From contig JAKPAQ010000542.1 in the NCBI GenBank assembly GCA_029779385.1, forward strand, positions 1 through 5,916: a DNA stretch of 5,916 nt, read 5' to 3'. Origin of the DNA: Actinomycetes bacterium. Lineage in GTDB: Bacteria > Actinomycetota > Actinomycetes > Propionibacteriales > Nocardioidaceae. This document shows positions 1-5,916 of this stretch, piece by piece (within the stretch, counting starts at the first letter, position 1; each line of letters starts with the position of its first letter). The position numbers and the translations under genes were made by a program. The notes beneath the pieces are model-generated. The model was given only the letters and a program-made list of their open reading frames with translations. It had not been told where the DNA came from and ran no database searches.

Positions 1-410
1 CGCGCAGCCAAGTTCATCGCGAGCTCGGGCGACTGGCTGAGGCCGGTCTCGTCACCGAGGGAGCTTCGGGTCGACGTGACTCGCGGCCTTACTCGCTTAC
101 GGAAGCAGGTCGCGCTGAGTTCGCTACCTGGGTTGCCCGGGGCCCTGAAGACGCCACGGTTCGACTCCCGTTGCTGCTTTTTGTTTCCCTCGGGCGACAC
201 CTAGACCCAGCGGTGCTGAAGGCGATCTTGAGCCAGCAGCGAACCCACCAAGCCGCGCTCGTTCGCGGCTACACCGCGGCAAGGAATGAACTTGAAACCG
301 TGGGCATCGACCGCTTTCGTTTGGCGACTCTTAACTACGGGATTTCGACGGCAAGGCTGACCGTGCGCTGGCTTGATGAGTTGCTCAAAGACTTGTCCGA
401 CCGCGACTAG
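1..410 (+). CDS. PadR-family transcriptional regulator, 3' part only
   Basis: The reading frame is open from the window edge (first full codon at 3) to a TAG at 408-410, giving 135 C-terminal residues; the start lies outside the window. The first 45 or so residues are the end of a winged-helix DNA-binding domain: a recognition-helix-like stretch (VHRELGRLAEAGLV, residues 4-17) is followed by the wing SGRRDSRPYSLTEAGRAEF (22-40). That combination is typical of PadR proteins. Residues 55-131 form an alpha-helical C-terminal domain of the Vir_act_alpha_C type (PLLLFVSLG, then two long helices ending in VRWLDELL), used for dimerisation. PadR proteins are cytoplasmic repressors, often of a neighbouring transporter or stress gene. 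No target can be named because the upstream neighbours are missing. It converges on the lipase gene, so co-transcription with it is excluded. The family assignment is firm; the ligand and target are unknown. Confidence 0.85.
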   Translation, partial: RSQVHRELGRLAEAGLVTEGASGRRDSRPYSLTEAGRAEFATWVARGPEDATVRLPLLLFVSLGRHLDPAVLKAILSQQRTHQAALVRGYTAARNELETVGIDRFRLATLNYGISTARLTVRWLDELLKDLSDRD

Positions 411-417
411 GAAAAGA

Positions 418-451
418 CGAGGGCGGTCAAGTCGAAACTTGACCGCCCTCG
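418..451 (-). terminator. Strong hairpin terminator of the lipase gene, possibly bidirectional
   Basis: A perfect 15-bp stem (418-432 with 437-451, core GGGCGGTCAAG) closes on a four-base loop that reads TTCG on the minus strand. On the minus strand the stem is followed within a few bases by TCTTTTCC, a short U-tract, so it looks like an intrinsic terminator for the lipase transcript. On the plus strand it starts 8 bases after the PadR stop but is followed by GGCCTCC, with no U-tract. It could still stop PadR transcription, since U-poor terminators are common in actinobacteria. Confidence 0.8.
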
Positions 452-454
452 GGC

Positions 455-472
455 CTCCACCGTCCCGTGGAG
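455..472. terminator. Second small hairpin in the convergent intergenic region
   Basis: A perfect 6-bp stem, CTCCAC (455-460) with GTGGAG (467-472), encloses the loop CGTCCC. It lies between two other hairpins in the same gap. It has no U-tract of its own, so it is an accessory structure rather than a stand-alone terminator. Confidence 0.45.
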
Positions 473-478
473 TTGGCT

Positions 479-508
479 CTCGGCTATCCCGTGCGGGGGA
501 CAGCCGAG
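479..508 (-). terminator. Third hairpin, immediately after the lipase stop codon
   Basis: CTCGGCT (479-485) pairs with AGCCGAG (502-508). After an A/C mismatch, TCCC (487-490) pairs with GGGA (497-500), leaving a six-base loop. On the minus strand it begins 11 bases beyond the lipase TAA. No U-tract follows, so it may protect the mRNA 3' end or slow polymerase ahead of the stronger hairpin at 418-451. Confidence 0.5.
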
Positions 509-519
509 TACCGCTGTGG

Positions 520-1527
520 TTACCCGATCAGTTGGGTGTTCCCGAATAGGGCGGACTGGCTGTAGCACCAGATCCGGTGCTGGTCACTCGGATCCAGCTT
601 GTTCAGCACGATCTGGGCGACGTTCTTGCTGTACGCAAGCGACAGGTGTTCGGAGTTGTCGTTCTTGCACACGTTCTGGATCGTAATGTTGTCGACCTTG
701 GCGCCGGGCACTGCCTTGATCTCGCCTGAGGTGTAAGGCGTGACGATCTCGTCGTTCTTCGTGTTGATCGTGGTGTAGTTCTCGCCGGCGATCGTTTCGC
801 CGGCCGGTCCGTTCACGTTGCGGTAGAACAGTGACTGCTCCCCGGGGCTCTTGTCGGCCTGTTGGGCCGCTGCAGGCATCTTGACCAGTTCGAGTAGGTC
901 CATCGCGACACCGAGCAACTTAAGGGTCTTCCCCAGTTCGGTGATCCCCGACATGGTCGTCGGGTGGTTCGACGGGGAAAGCGCAATCACTTGATTGACC
1001 TTCGGTGCTCCGCCGAGCAGGTTGGTGTAGTACCGGATCAAGGCTCCACCTTGCGAGTGGCCGATCAGGTCAACTTCTTTCGCGCCAGTGGCAGCGAGCA
1101 CCTTGTCGACGTAGGCGCCGACTTCGGCCGAACTCTCGATCATGTCGCCGGTGCCGTTTAGGAACTTGATGCCGGTGGTTTGACCGACGTTAGGGGCGAA
1201 AACGCAGTAGCCCTTGTCTTTGAGGATCGGCGAGAGCCCGTTCCAGTTGTTGTACGCGTTTTCCCAAGTTCCGTGTACCAGGACAACTGGGTTCGGGTGC
1301 TGCTTTGACGGCTTGCACTTCCAGTCGTTGGCCCCAGCAGGAGCCTTATCCGGGTTGAGGATCGAGGTACCCAGGGCAGCCGGGAACGAGTTGTCCTGGC
1401 CAAGTGCACCGAACTTGATGCTGTGCGGGAAGGGGTTTACCCAGGCCGCGTTTGCCGGCGCCTGGAGCGATAGTGATACCGCCGCCAAAGTCGTGGCTGC
1501 GATCGCAAATCGGCGGATCAGTCTCAT
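520..1527 (-). CDS. Secreted triacylglycerol lipase (alpha/beta hydrolase, GehA-like)
   Basis: This 335-residue protein begins with a Sec-type signal peptide: basic MRLIRR, a hydrophobic core, and APANA before a likely cut between residues 27 and 28. The mature part has the bacterial class-2 lipase pattern: VVLVHGTW (81-88, oxyanion region), the nucleophile elbow GHSQGG (156-161, Ser158), a likely acid Asp259 in NTKNDEIVTPY, and His294 in NSEHLSLAY. Cys71, 108, 287 and 321 could form two disulfides, as expected outside the cell. The length and the C-terminal pattern (VTPY, ITIQ-C, H, IVLN-LDP, C) closely resemble, from memory, the GehA lipase of Cutibacterium acnes. The predicted reaction is hydrolysis of acylglycerols to fatty acids; an esterase with shorter-chain preference is possible. 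The ATG at 1527 is supported by AAGGAG (1533-1538) five bases upstream. A 113-base gap to cysA and its own candidate control site suggest separate transcription. Confidence 0.88.
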   Translation of the reverse strand: MRLIRRFAIAATTLAAVSLSLQAPANAAWVNPFPHSIKFGALGQDNSFPAALGTSILNPDKAPAGANDWKCKPSKQHPNPVVLVHGTWENAYNNWNGLSPILKDKGYCVFAPNVGQTTGIKFLNGTGDMIESSAEVGAYVDKVLAATGAKEVDLIGHSQGGALIRYYTNLLGGAPKVNQVIALSPSNHPTTMSGITELGKTLKLLGVAMDLLELVKMPAAAQQADKSPGEQSLFYRNVNGPAGETIAGENYTTINTKNDEIVTPYTSGEIKAVPGAKVDNITIQNVCKNDNSEHLSLAYSKNVAQIVLNKLDPSDQHRIWCYSQSALFGNTQLIG

Positions 1528-1567
1528 TGGTGCTCCTTGATTACTGTGATTGGGGTCCCACAGAAAA

Positions 1568-1583
1568 TGAGATCCTAGTCACA
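1568..1583 (-). promoter_or_regulatory. CRP/GlxR-like palindrome upstream of the lipase
   Basis: On the minus strand the site reads TGTGA-CTAGGA-TCTCA. This matches the CRP-family consensus TGTGA-N6-TCACA at nine of ten defined positions. It sits 41-56 bases before the lipase ATG, so it would overlap or flank the promoter. Carbon-source control by a cAMP-type regulator would make sense for an exported lipase, but there is no direct evidence that this organism has such a regulator. Confidence 0.35.
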
Positions 1584-1603
1584 CTGTAACCCAGAGTTAT
1601 CGG

Positions 1604-1624
1604 TTGGTCGAGATGTTCGTCCAA
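1604..1624. repeat. Imperfect inverted repeat between cysA and the lipase
   Basis: TTGGTCGA (1604-1611) and TCGTCCAA (1617-1624) are inverted copies with one mismatched pair, separated by GATGT. The repeat starts 17 bases after the cysA stop on the minus strand. No U-tract follows on either strand, so it is not a standard intrinsic terminator. It may be a weak terminator-like hairpin, an operator, or chance. Confidence 0.3.
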
Positions 1625-1640
1625 GTTTGGTAAACGGATC

Positions 1641-2606
1641 TCAAACCGATGTCAACAAAGGCTCAGTTGGGCGGAGCCAAACATGGCTTCCTTCGCTCAG
1701 ATTGAGCGAGGCTGCCTCGGCCCGCGTGAGCCAGACTTGGACCGGCTCGCGCTGGGCCGGATCAGTTGGTGAGACTTCGAGCCTCACGCCAAAGCCGACC
1801 CGAGTCCAGCGGGTGACCGGCCCGTGGGTTGGCCAATCGGGGTCGTTGACCGATACCTCGATGTCATGAGGGCGGATTGCCTTACCAGCGAGCCTTGTGA
1901 CTGGGCCCAAGAACTCGAGAACGAAGTCGTTGGCTGGCCGGTCGTAGAGGTCATCAGGGCTACCAATCTGTTCGATTCGGCCTTCGTTTATCACCACAAT
2001 TGAGTCGGCTACCTCAAGGGCTTCTTCCTGATCGTGGGTAACGAAAACCGTCGTAACCTGGACTTCGTCGTGCAGTCTGCGCAACCAGTCGCGAAGTTCC
2101 TTGCGGACCTTGGCATCTAGGGCACCAAACGGCTCATCGAGCAGTAAGACGCTAGGTTCGATCGCCAAGGCTCTCGCGAGCGCCATCCGCTGACGTTGGC
2201 CGCCGGAAAGTTGCGAAGGCAGACGGTGGGCGAACTGGGAAAGGTGCACGAGTTCTAGTAACTCAGTCACCTTCGACTCGATTTCGGGTTTGGAGCGTTT
2301 GCGAATCTCCAGTCCAAAAGCGACGTTCTTGGCCACTGTCATGTGCTTGAAAGCCGCATAGTGCTGGAAGACGAATCCGACATTTCGTTTCTGCGCCGGC
2401 ACGTGGGTTGTGTCGGTGCCTTCGATAACTACTCGTCCGGCATCGGCAGTATCTAGACCGGCGATGATTCGAAGCAAAGTGGATTTGCCGCCGCCGCTGG
2501 GGCCGAGCAGGGCGGTCAGTTGGCCGGTGGGAATCTGTAGGTCGATGTCCGAGAGGGCGACGAAATCGCCAAATGACTTCTGGACGCCGGTGATTTCGAT
2601 GCTCAT
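1641..2606 (-). CDS. cysA: Sulfate/thiosulfate ABC importer ATP-binding protein CysA
   Basis: This 321-residue cytoplasmic ATPase energises the sulfate importer. All nucleotide-binding motifs are intact: Walker [10 protein letters not shown] (35-43), Q-loop Gln81, signature LSGGQRQR (133-140), Walker B VLLLDEP (153-159), D-loop GALDAK, and the switch His191 in VTHDQEEA. Residues from about 235 form a short C-terminal TOBE-like regulatory domain. Its IRPHDIEV (244-251) is typical of CysA and separates it from sugar-importer ATPases. The length is slightly below that of enterobacterial CysA (about 365), the difference being at the C-terminus. The ATG at 2606 overlaps the cysW stop as ATGA, with GAGGA (2613-2617) six bases upstream. 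It is the last gene of the operon. The ATPase role is certain; sulfate specificity is inferred from the TOBE region and the three preceding genes. Confidence 0.93.
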   Translation of the reverse strand: MSIEITGVQKSFGDFVALSDIDLQIPTGQLTALLGPSGGGKSTLLRIIAGLDTADAGRVVIEGTDTTHVPAQKRNVGFVFQHYAAFKHMTVAKNVAFGLEIRKRSKPEIESKVTELLELVHLSQFAHRLPSQLSGGQRQRMALARALAIEPSVLLLDEPFGALDAKVRKELRDWLRRLHDEVQVTTVFVTHDQEEALEVADSIVVINEGRIEQIGSPDDLYDRPANDFVLEFLGPVTRLAGKAIRPHDIEVSVNDPDWPTHGPVTRWTRVGFGVRLEVSPTDPAQREPVQVWLTRAEAASLNLSEGSHVWLRPTEPLLTSV

Positions 2607-3442
2607 TGGTTTTCCTCACGATCGAGAGTGTGGTTCGGTCGCAAGATGGCGACCACTACGAGTGCCGCCACTGCAATCAGCGCGAGCAGGAAACTCGTCG
2701 CATAGGCGGTGCCCTGCTCGAAGTCTTGGTAGGTCTGCTCAACGACCAAGGTGGCAGTTTGGGTCTGGCCGATCAGGTTCCCCGAGATGATCTTCACGGC
2801 ACCAAACTCACCTAGTGCGCGGGCCAAACTGAGGACGACGCCATAGACGAGTGCCCACTTGATTGACGGCAAAGTTATCCGCCAGAACGTCTGCCAACTG
2901 CCAGCACCGAGACTTCGAGCGGCCTGCTCTTGGTCAGTGCCGATCTCCTGCAGGACGGGCACAATCTCGCGGATCACCAGCGGCAAACTGATGAATGCCG
3001 TGGCCAGAATCATCCCCGGCGCGGCAAAAGCGACCTGAAAGCCAAGCTTCTCAAGTGCAGGCCCGAACAGGCCTCCGCTGCCGCCATAGGCCAATAGCAG
3101 CGCCAAGCCGACGACTACCGGTGATACCGCGAGCGGTAGATCAATCAGGAGCGACAGCAGTCGTTTGCCCCAGAACTCCTGTCGTACCAGCAGCAGGGAA
3201 ATGCCGACACCAAATATCGTGTTCAGGGCTACCGCCCAAACGGCTACATAGACCGACATCTTTAGGGCGAAGACGACATCTGGGTTGGACAAGGCGGCGC
3301 TTAGATTCGTCAGGCCGCCGTCGAAGGTGTGCAGGACCACTAGGCCCAACGGCCAGATAATTAGCAAGGCCAGATAAGTAATGACTAGAAGGCGGCGAGA
3401 AAGGGTCAGGGCCGACGGCCCCCCGCCGACGAGGTTAGCCAC
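2603..3442 (-). CDS. cysW: Sulfate ABC importer permease CysW
   Basis: This is a 279-residue inner-membrane permease with about six hydrophobic segments (near residues 16-38, 60-86, 96-120, 137-160, 197-217 and 247-268). The cytoplasmic EAA coupling loop is present as [21 protein letters not shown] (172-192), the surface that docks on Cys[21 protein letters not shown] (101-120) and [16 protein letters not shown] (207-222) are CysW-type signatures (the GEFGAV form, against SEYGS in CysT). The start is GTG at 3442, overlapping the end of cysT by 8 bases, with AAAGGTGG (3449-3456) six bases upstream, so it is probably translated by coupling. The acidic, polar tail LDREENQ ends 4 bases inside cysA. 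It pairs with CysT to form the heterodimeric channel. An intact gene with no sign of damage. Confidence 0.92.
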   Translation of the reverse strand: MANLVGGGPSALTLSRRLLVITYLALLIIWPLGLVVLHTFDGGLTNLSAALSNPDVVFALKMSVYVAVWAVALNTIFGVGISLLLVRQEFWGKRLLSLLIDLPLAVSPVVVGLALLLAYGGSGGLFGPALEKLGFQVAFAAPGMILATAFISLPLVIREIVPVLQEIGTDQEQAARSLGAGSWQTFWRITLPSIKWALVYGVVLSLARALGEFGAVKIISGNLIGQTQTATLVVEQTYQDFEQGTAYATSFLLALIAVAALVVVAILRPNHTLDREENQ

Positions 3443-4277
3443 GATTTGCCACCTTTCGTGAAATGAACTCCAGTGAGGCGATTACGGCCAATGCGACGAG
3501 CAGCATGATCACGGCCACTGATGCTGCGGCGGCTTTATCGCCGTTCTCGATATAGGTAAGGATCCGCACCGAGGCAACCTCCGTTTTGAGTGGCAAATTT
3601 CCCGAAAGAAGCACGAGCGAGCCGTATTCACTGATCCCGCGAGCGAACGACAGCGCTGCGCCCGCCGCGATTGCCGGTGCGAGCGAGGGCAGGATTATTC
3701 GGCGAAAGGTGGTCTGGCGGCTCGCGCCCAAGGAGGCTGCTGCTTGCTCGGTTTCAGGATCGAGCTCGATCAAGACCGGCTCGACGGTGCGAACCACGAA
3801 CGGAACGGTGACAAACAGCAGCGCCAAAAAAACAGACCATTGCGTATTGGCGACATTTATCCCAAGTGGGCTGGTTGGCCCGTAGAGACTCAGCAGAACT
3901 AGGCCGGCCACGATCGTCGGCAGTGCGAAGGGAATGTCGATGACAACTTCTAAGGCACGTTTGCCCCAGAATTGATCGCGCACCAAGACCCAGGCAACCA
4001 GGGTCCCCATTACTACGTTTACGGCTGTCACCGCGATCGATTCGAGCACGGTGAGGCGCAGTGCAGCTGCGGTCTGGGGGTTTTGTAGGACGGACCAGAA
4101 CGTGCCCCAACCGCCCTCGGCCGCGTTGATAATGACCAGGCACAACGGAATCAACACCAGCAGGCTGAACCACACCAGCGTCAGTCCTAGTCCCAATCCA
4201 GACCCACGAGTCAGCGTGGACCTGCGGTTGACCCGCCGCGAACGCGACGGGTCAACCGGCCTAGTGATGGTGGTCAT
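3435..4277 (-). CDS. cysT: Sulfate ABC importer permease CysT (CysU)
   Basis: This is a 280-residue membrane permease, partner of CysW. A basic N-terminal tail (to about residue 25) precedes roughly six hydrophobic segments (near 29-51, 75-100, 110-132, 148-165, 200-215 and 250-270). DIPFALPTIVAGLVLLSLYG (114-133) and FARGISEYGSLVLLSGN (211-227) are hallmarks of CysT. The EAA loop EQAAASLGASRQTTFRRIILP (177-197) contacts the CysA ATPase. The ATG at 4277 overlaps the sbp stop as ATGA. Upstream there is only a weak purine run (GGGAAG, three bases from the ATG), so translation probably depends on ribosomes finishing sbp. Residues AARE-like basic clusters in the first 20 positions fit the positive-inside rule. 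The paralogous similarity to CysW is expected for this family. Confidence 0.92.
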   Translation of the reverse strand: MTTITRPVDPSRSRRVNRRSTLTRGSGLGLGLTLVWFSLLVLIPLCLVIINAAEGGWGTFWSVLQNPQTAAALRLTVLESIAVTAVNVVMGTLVAWVLVRDQFWGKRALEVVIDIPFALPTIVAGLVLLSLYGPTSPLGINVANTQWSVFLALLFVTVPFVVRTVEPVLIELDPETEQAAASLGASRQTTFRRIILPSLAPAIAAGAALSFARGISEYGSLVLLSGNLPLKTEVASVRILTYIENGDKAAAASVAVIMLLVALAVIASLEFISRKVANRG

Positions 4278-5317
4278 GACTTCCCGGATTCGGCGAGCAG
4301 TTTGGTGATGATGCCGTTGTTCTCGTCGAAGAAGCGATCGTTGATTTCTTCCCAGCTGCCGAAGTCAGCGGCAATCGTGAAGAGCTCCTCGGGCTGTGGG
4401 AATGGATTACTCGGATCATTTGCGCCGTCTACTTTCTCCACTTCGACGCCGGGCACTGAATTGAGCGGCCGGAATCCTTTGGACACGTATTCGGATTGAC
4501 CCGCGGCGCTAAGGACAAACGAAAGAAAGTCAGTCGCCTTCTCGTCGGCATTCTTCAAGGTGGCCGCTGGGTTCTCAATCAACAGCGTGTCGGTGGGGAC
4601 GACGTAGTCGATTTCCTCGCCCAACTGGCGAGCCAAGATCGCTTCGTTTTCGTAGGAAATCAATACATCACCGGTGCCGCTCTCGAAGGCGGCCGTAGCG
4701 TCACGACCAGAGCCCGGCAGCGCTTCGGCATTTGCGAACAGGTCCGCCAAGAAGGCCTTAGCGTCTGCGTCGCTTCCGCCTGCGGCGATAACGTGTTGCC
4801 ACGCCGCGAGGATGTTCCACCGGGCAGCACCAGAGGATCCGGGGTTTGGCGTGACAATGCCGACACCCTTTTTGATTAGGTCGTCCCAACCTTGAATGTT
4901 CTTGGGGTTTCCTTTTCGTACCACCAAGACAACGACCGAGTTCGTGACGATGCCCTTGTTTGGGCCGTCGTCCCAAGTCTGATCGACTAGGCCAGCGTTA
5001 ACTAGCCGAGTCACGTCAGGGGTGATGGAAAAGTGCACGTAGTCGGCGTCCAGCCCACCGGCAACTGCCCGACTTTGATCGCCCGAAGCGCCGTAGGACT
5101 CGGTCCAGGTGACACCTTCGCCCTCACTGGTTTTGGCAAAAGCAGCCTGGGCGGCGTTGTTGCCGGCCTTCGGCACCGCGAAGCCGACAAGGTTCAACTT
5201 GGTGCCGCCTTCGTTTTGGGCGCCAGATGGTGCGCAACTCGCGATGAGTGCGGCGGCGATGGCCAGTCCGGCAGCATTGCGAACTACCCGGGTTGGTTTG
5301 AAGCGGTGTTTGGCCAT
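4274..5317 (-). CDS. sbp: Sulfate-binding lipoprotein (Sbp/SubI type)
   Basis: This is a 347-residue periplasmic-binding-protein-like receptor, tethered outside the membrane as a lipoprotein. A basic, hydrophobic leader ends in the lipobox IASC, with Cys28 as the lipidated residue. Three sulfate-binding family motifs are present: SYGASGDQSRAV (74-85), TPNPGSSGAARWN (156-168), and GDVLISYENEA (216-226). Compared with enterobacterial Sbp as I recall it, the ligand-contacting Trp of the last motif is Tyr222, and a Gly of the second motif is Ala164; Tyr at this place is, I believe, common in actinobacteria and cyanobacteria. The ATG at 5317 has AGGAA (5324-5328) six bases upstream, and the signal peptide starts at once, supporting this start. 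It is the first gene of the operon and lies 57 bases after a cysteine-rich leader peptide. Sulfate is the most likely ligand; thiosulfate or a related oxyanion is possible. Confidence 0.92.
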   Translation of the reverse strand: MAKHRFKPTRVVRNAAGLAIAAALIASCAPSGAQNEGGTKLNLVGFAVPKAGNNAAQAAFAKTSEGEGVTWTESYGASGDQSRAVAGGLDADYVHFSITPDVTRLVNAGLVDQTWDDGPNKGIVTNSVVVLVVRKGNPKNIQGWDDLIKKGVGIVTPNPGSSGAARWNILAAWQHVIAAGGSDADAKAFLADLFANAEALPGSGRDATAAFESGTGDVLISYENEAILARQLGEEIDYVVPTDTLLIENPAATLKNADEKATDFLSFVLSAAGQSEYVSKGFRPLNSVPGVEVEKVDGANDPSNPFPQPEELFTIAADFGSWEEINDRFFDENNGIITKLLAESGKS

Positions 5318-5323
5318 TATCGG

Positions 5324-5329
5324 TTCCTG
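5324..5329 (-). promoter_or_regulatory. sbp ribosome binding site, potentially masked by the leader
   Basis: CAGGAA on the minus strand lies six bases before the sbp ATG and is the only purine-rich run in that position. It can form six Watson-Crick pairs with UUCCUG at 5391-5396 in the leader peptide gene. With the pairing formed, initiation at sbp would be hindered, and through the overlapping gene junctions the three downstream genes would be reduced too. Confidence 0.6.
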
Positions 5330-5374
5330 TCTTCGGTGAGTTGCCGGATTTGTAGCAACTTTCTTGTCGAGCAG

Positions 5375-5415
5375 TCACGCTAGGGCGCAGCAGGAAGCCT
5401 TTATGACTTTGTTCA

Positions 5416-5416
<1 letters not shown>
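5375..5416 (-). CDS. Short cysteine-containing leader peptide (13 aa, MNKVIKASCCALA)
   Basis: ATG at 5416-5414 opens a 13-codon frame closed by TGA at 5377-5375, with consecutive TGC TGC codons at positions 9 and 10. An in-frame TAG lies eight codons upstream, and no other ATG is in frame, so this is the only sensible start. No Shine-Dalgarno precedes it. An ACTAAT -10-like hexamer at 5434-5429 would place the transcript start only a few bases before the ATG, suggesting a leaderless or nearly leaderless message, as reported for mycobacterial polycysteine short ORFs. The peptide itself probably has no function; its codons would sense charged tRNA-Cys. Support is position (directly before a sulfate uptake operon), tandem rare Cys codons, and complementarity to the sbp ribosome binding site. 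Only two Cys codons are present and conservation cannot be tested here. Confidence 0.6.

Positions 5417-5916
<500 letters not shown>

Noticed and set aside
1..10. Twin-arginine signal in the lipase (RR at residues 5-6; gene at 520-1527)
   Set aside because: The residues after the pair (RRFAI) do not match the Tat pattern RRxFL, and the protein has likely disulfides with an ordinary Sec leader. The positions given are only a placeholder at the window start.
964..1540. Several open frames on the plus strand and in a second minus frame inside the lipase gene
   Set aside because: They lie wholly within a gene with a signal peptide and an intact catalytic triad, show no recognisable domains, and have low-complexity Arg/Ser/Thr-rich products typical of off-frame reading in GC-rich DNA.
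1541..1590. TTACTGTGA (1541-1549) and TCACACTGTAA (1579-1589) as an inverted repeat
   Set aside because: The arms match only with a two-base bulge and are about 30 bases apart; the CRP-like site within the right arm accounts for the notable part.
1641..2606. CysA as a sugar-type (MalK/UgpC) ATPase
   Set aside because: The short C-terminal TOBE-like region and its neighbours sbp, cysT and cysW fit a sulfate importer; the downstream regulatory domain of MalK-type proteins is missing.

Overview
The window looks like a piece of a moderately GC-rich actinomycete (Actinomycetota) chromosome. The signs are GC-leaning codons with some GTG starts, an sbp-cysT-cysW-cysA order like the mycobacterial subI-cysT-cysW-cysA cluster, a monomeric NADP-type isocitrate dehydrogenase, and a secreted lipase resembling the GehA type of cutibacteria. 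The genus cannot be told from the sequence alone. No mobile element, CRISPR array, tRNA or rRNA was seen.

Layout, left to right. Positions 1-410 hold the 3' end of a PadR-family regulator on the plus strand. Positions 411-519 are a short convergent intergenic stretch packed with three consecutive hairpins. Positions 520-1527 (minus) encode an exported alpha/beta-hydrolase lipase with its own ribosome binding site and a CRP-like palindrome upstream. Positions 1641-5317 (minus) hold a complete four-gene sulfate ABC importer, transcribed sbp-cysT-cysW-cysA with every junction overlapping by 4 to 8 bases. A 187-base divergent region (5318-5504) follows, and 5505-5916 is the 5' end of icd on the plus strand.

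The importer genes form one machine. A lipoprotein captures sulfate outside the membrane, CysT and CysW form the membrane channel, and CysA hydrolyses ATP. The sulfate then feeds reductive assimilation to cysteine.

The most interesting element is in the leader of that operon. A 13-codon open reading frame (5416-5375, minus; MNKVIKASCCALA) contains two adjacent cysteine codons. The bases running into those codons (UUCCUG) are the exact complement of the sbp Shine-Dalgarno segment (CAGGAA). This fits a cysteine-sensing translational attenuator: ribosomes stalled on Cys codons when cysteine is scarce would keep the sbp ribosome binding site open. Related polycysteine leader peptides are known from mycobacterial cys operons. 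The proposed pairing here is inference from sequence.
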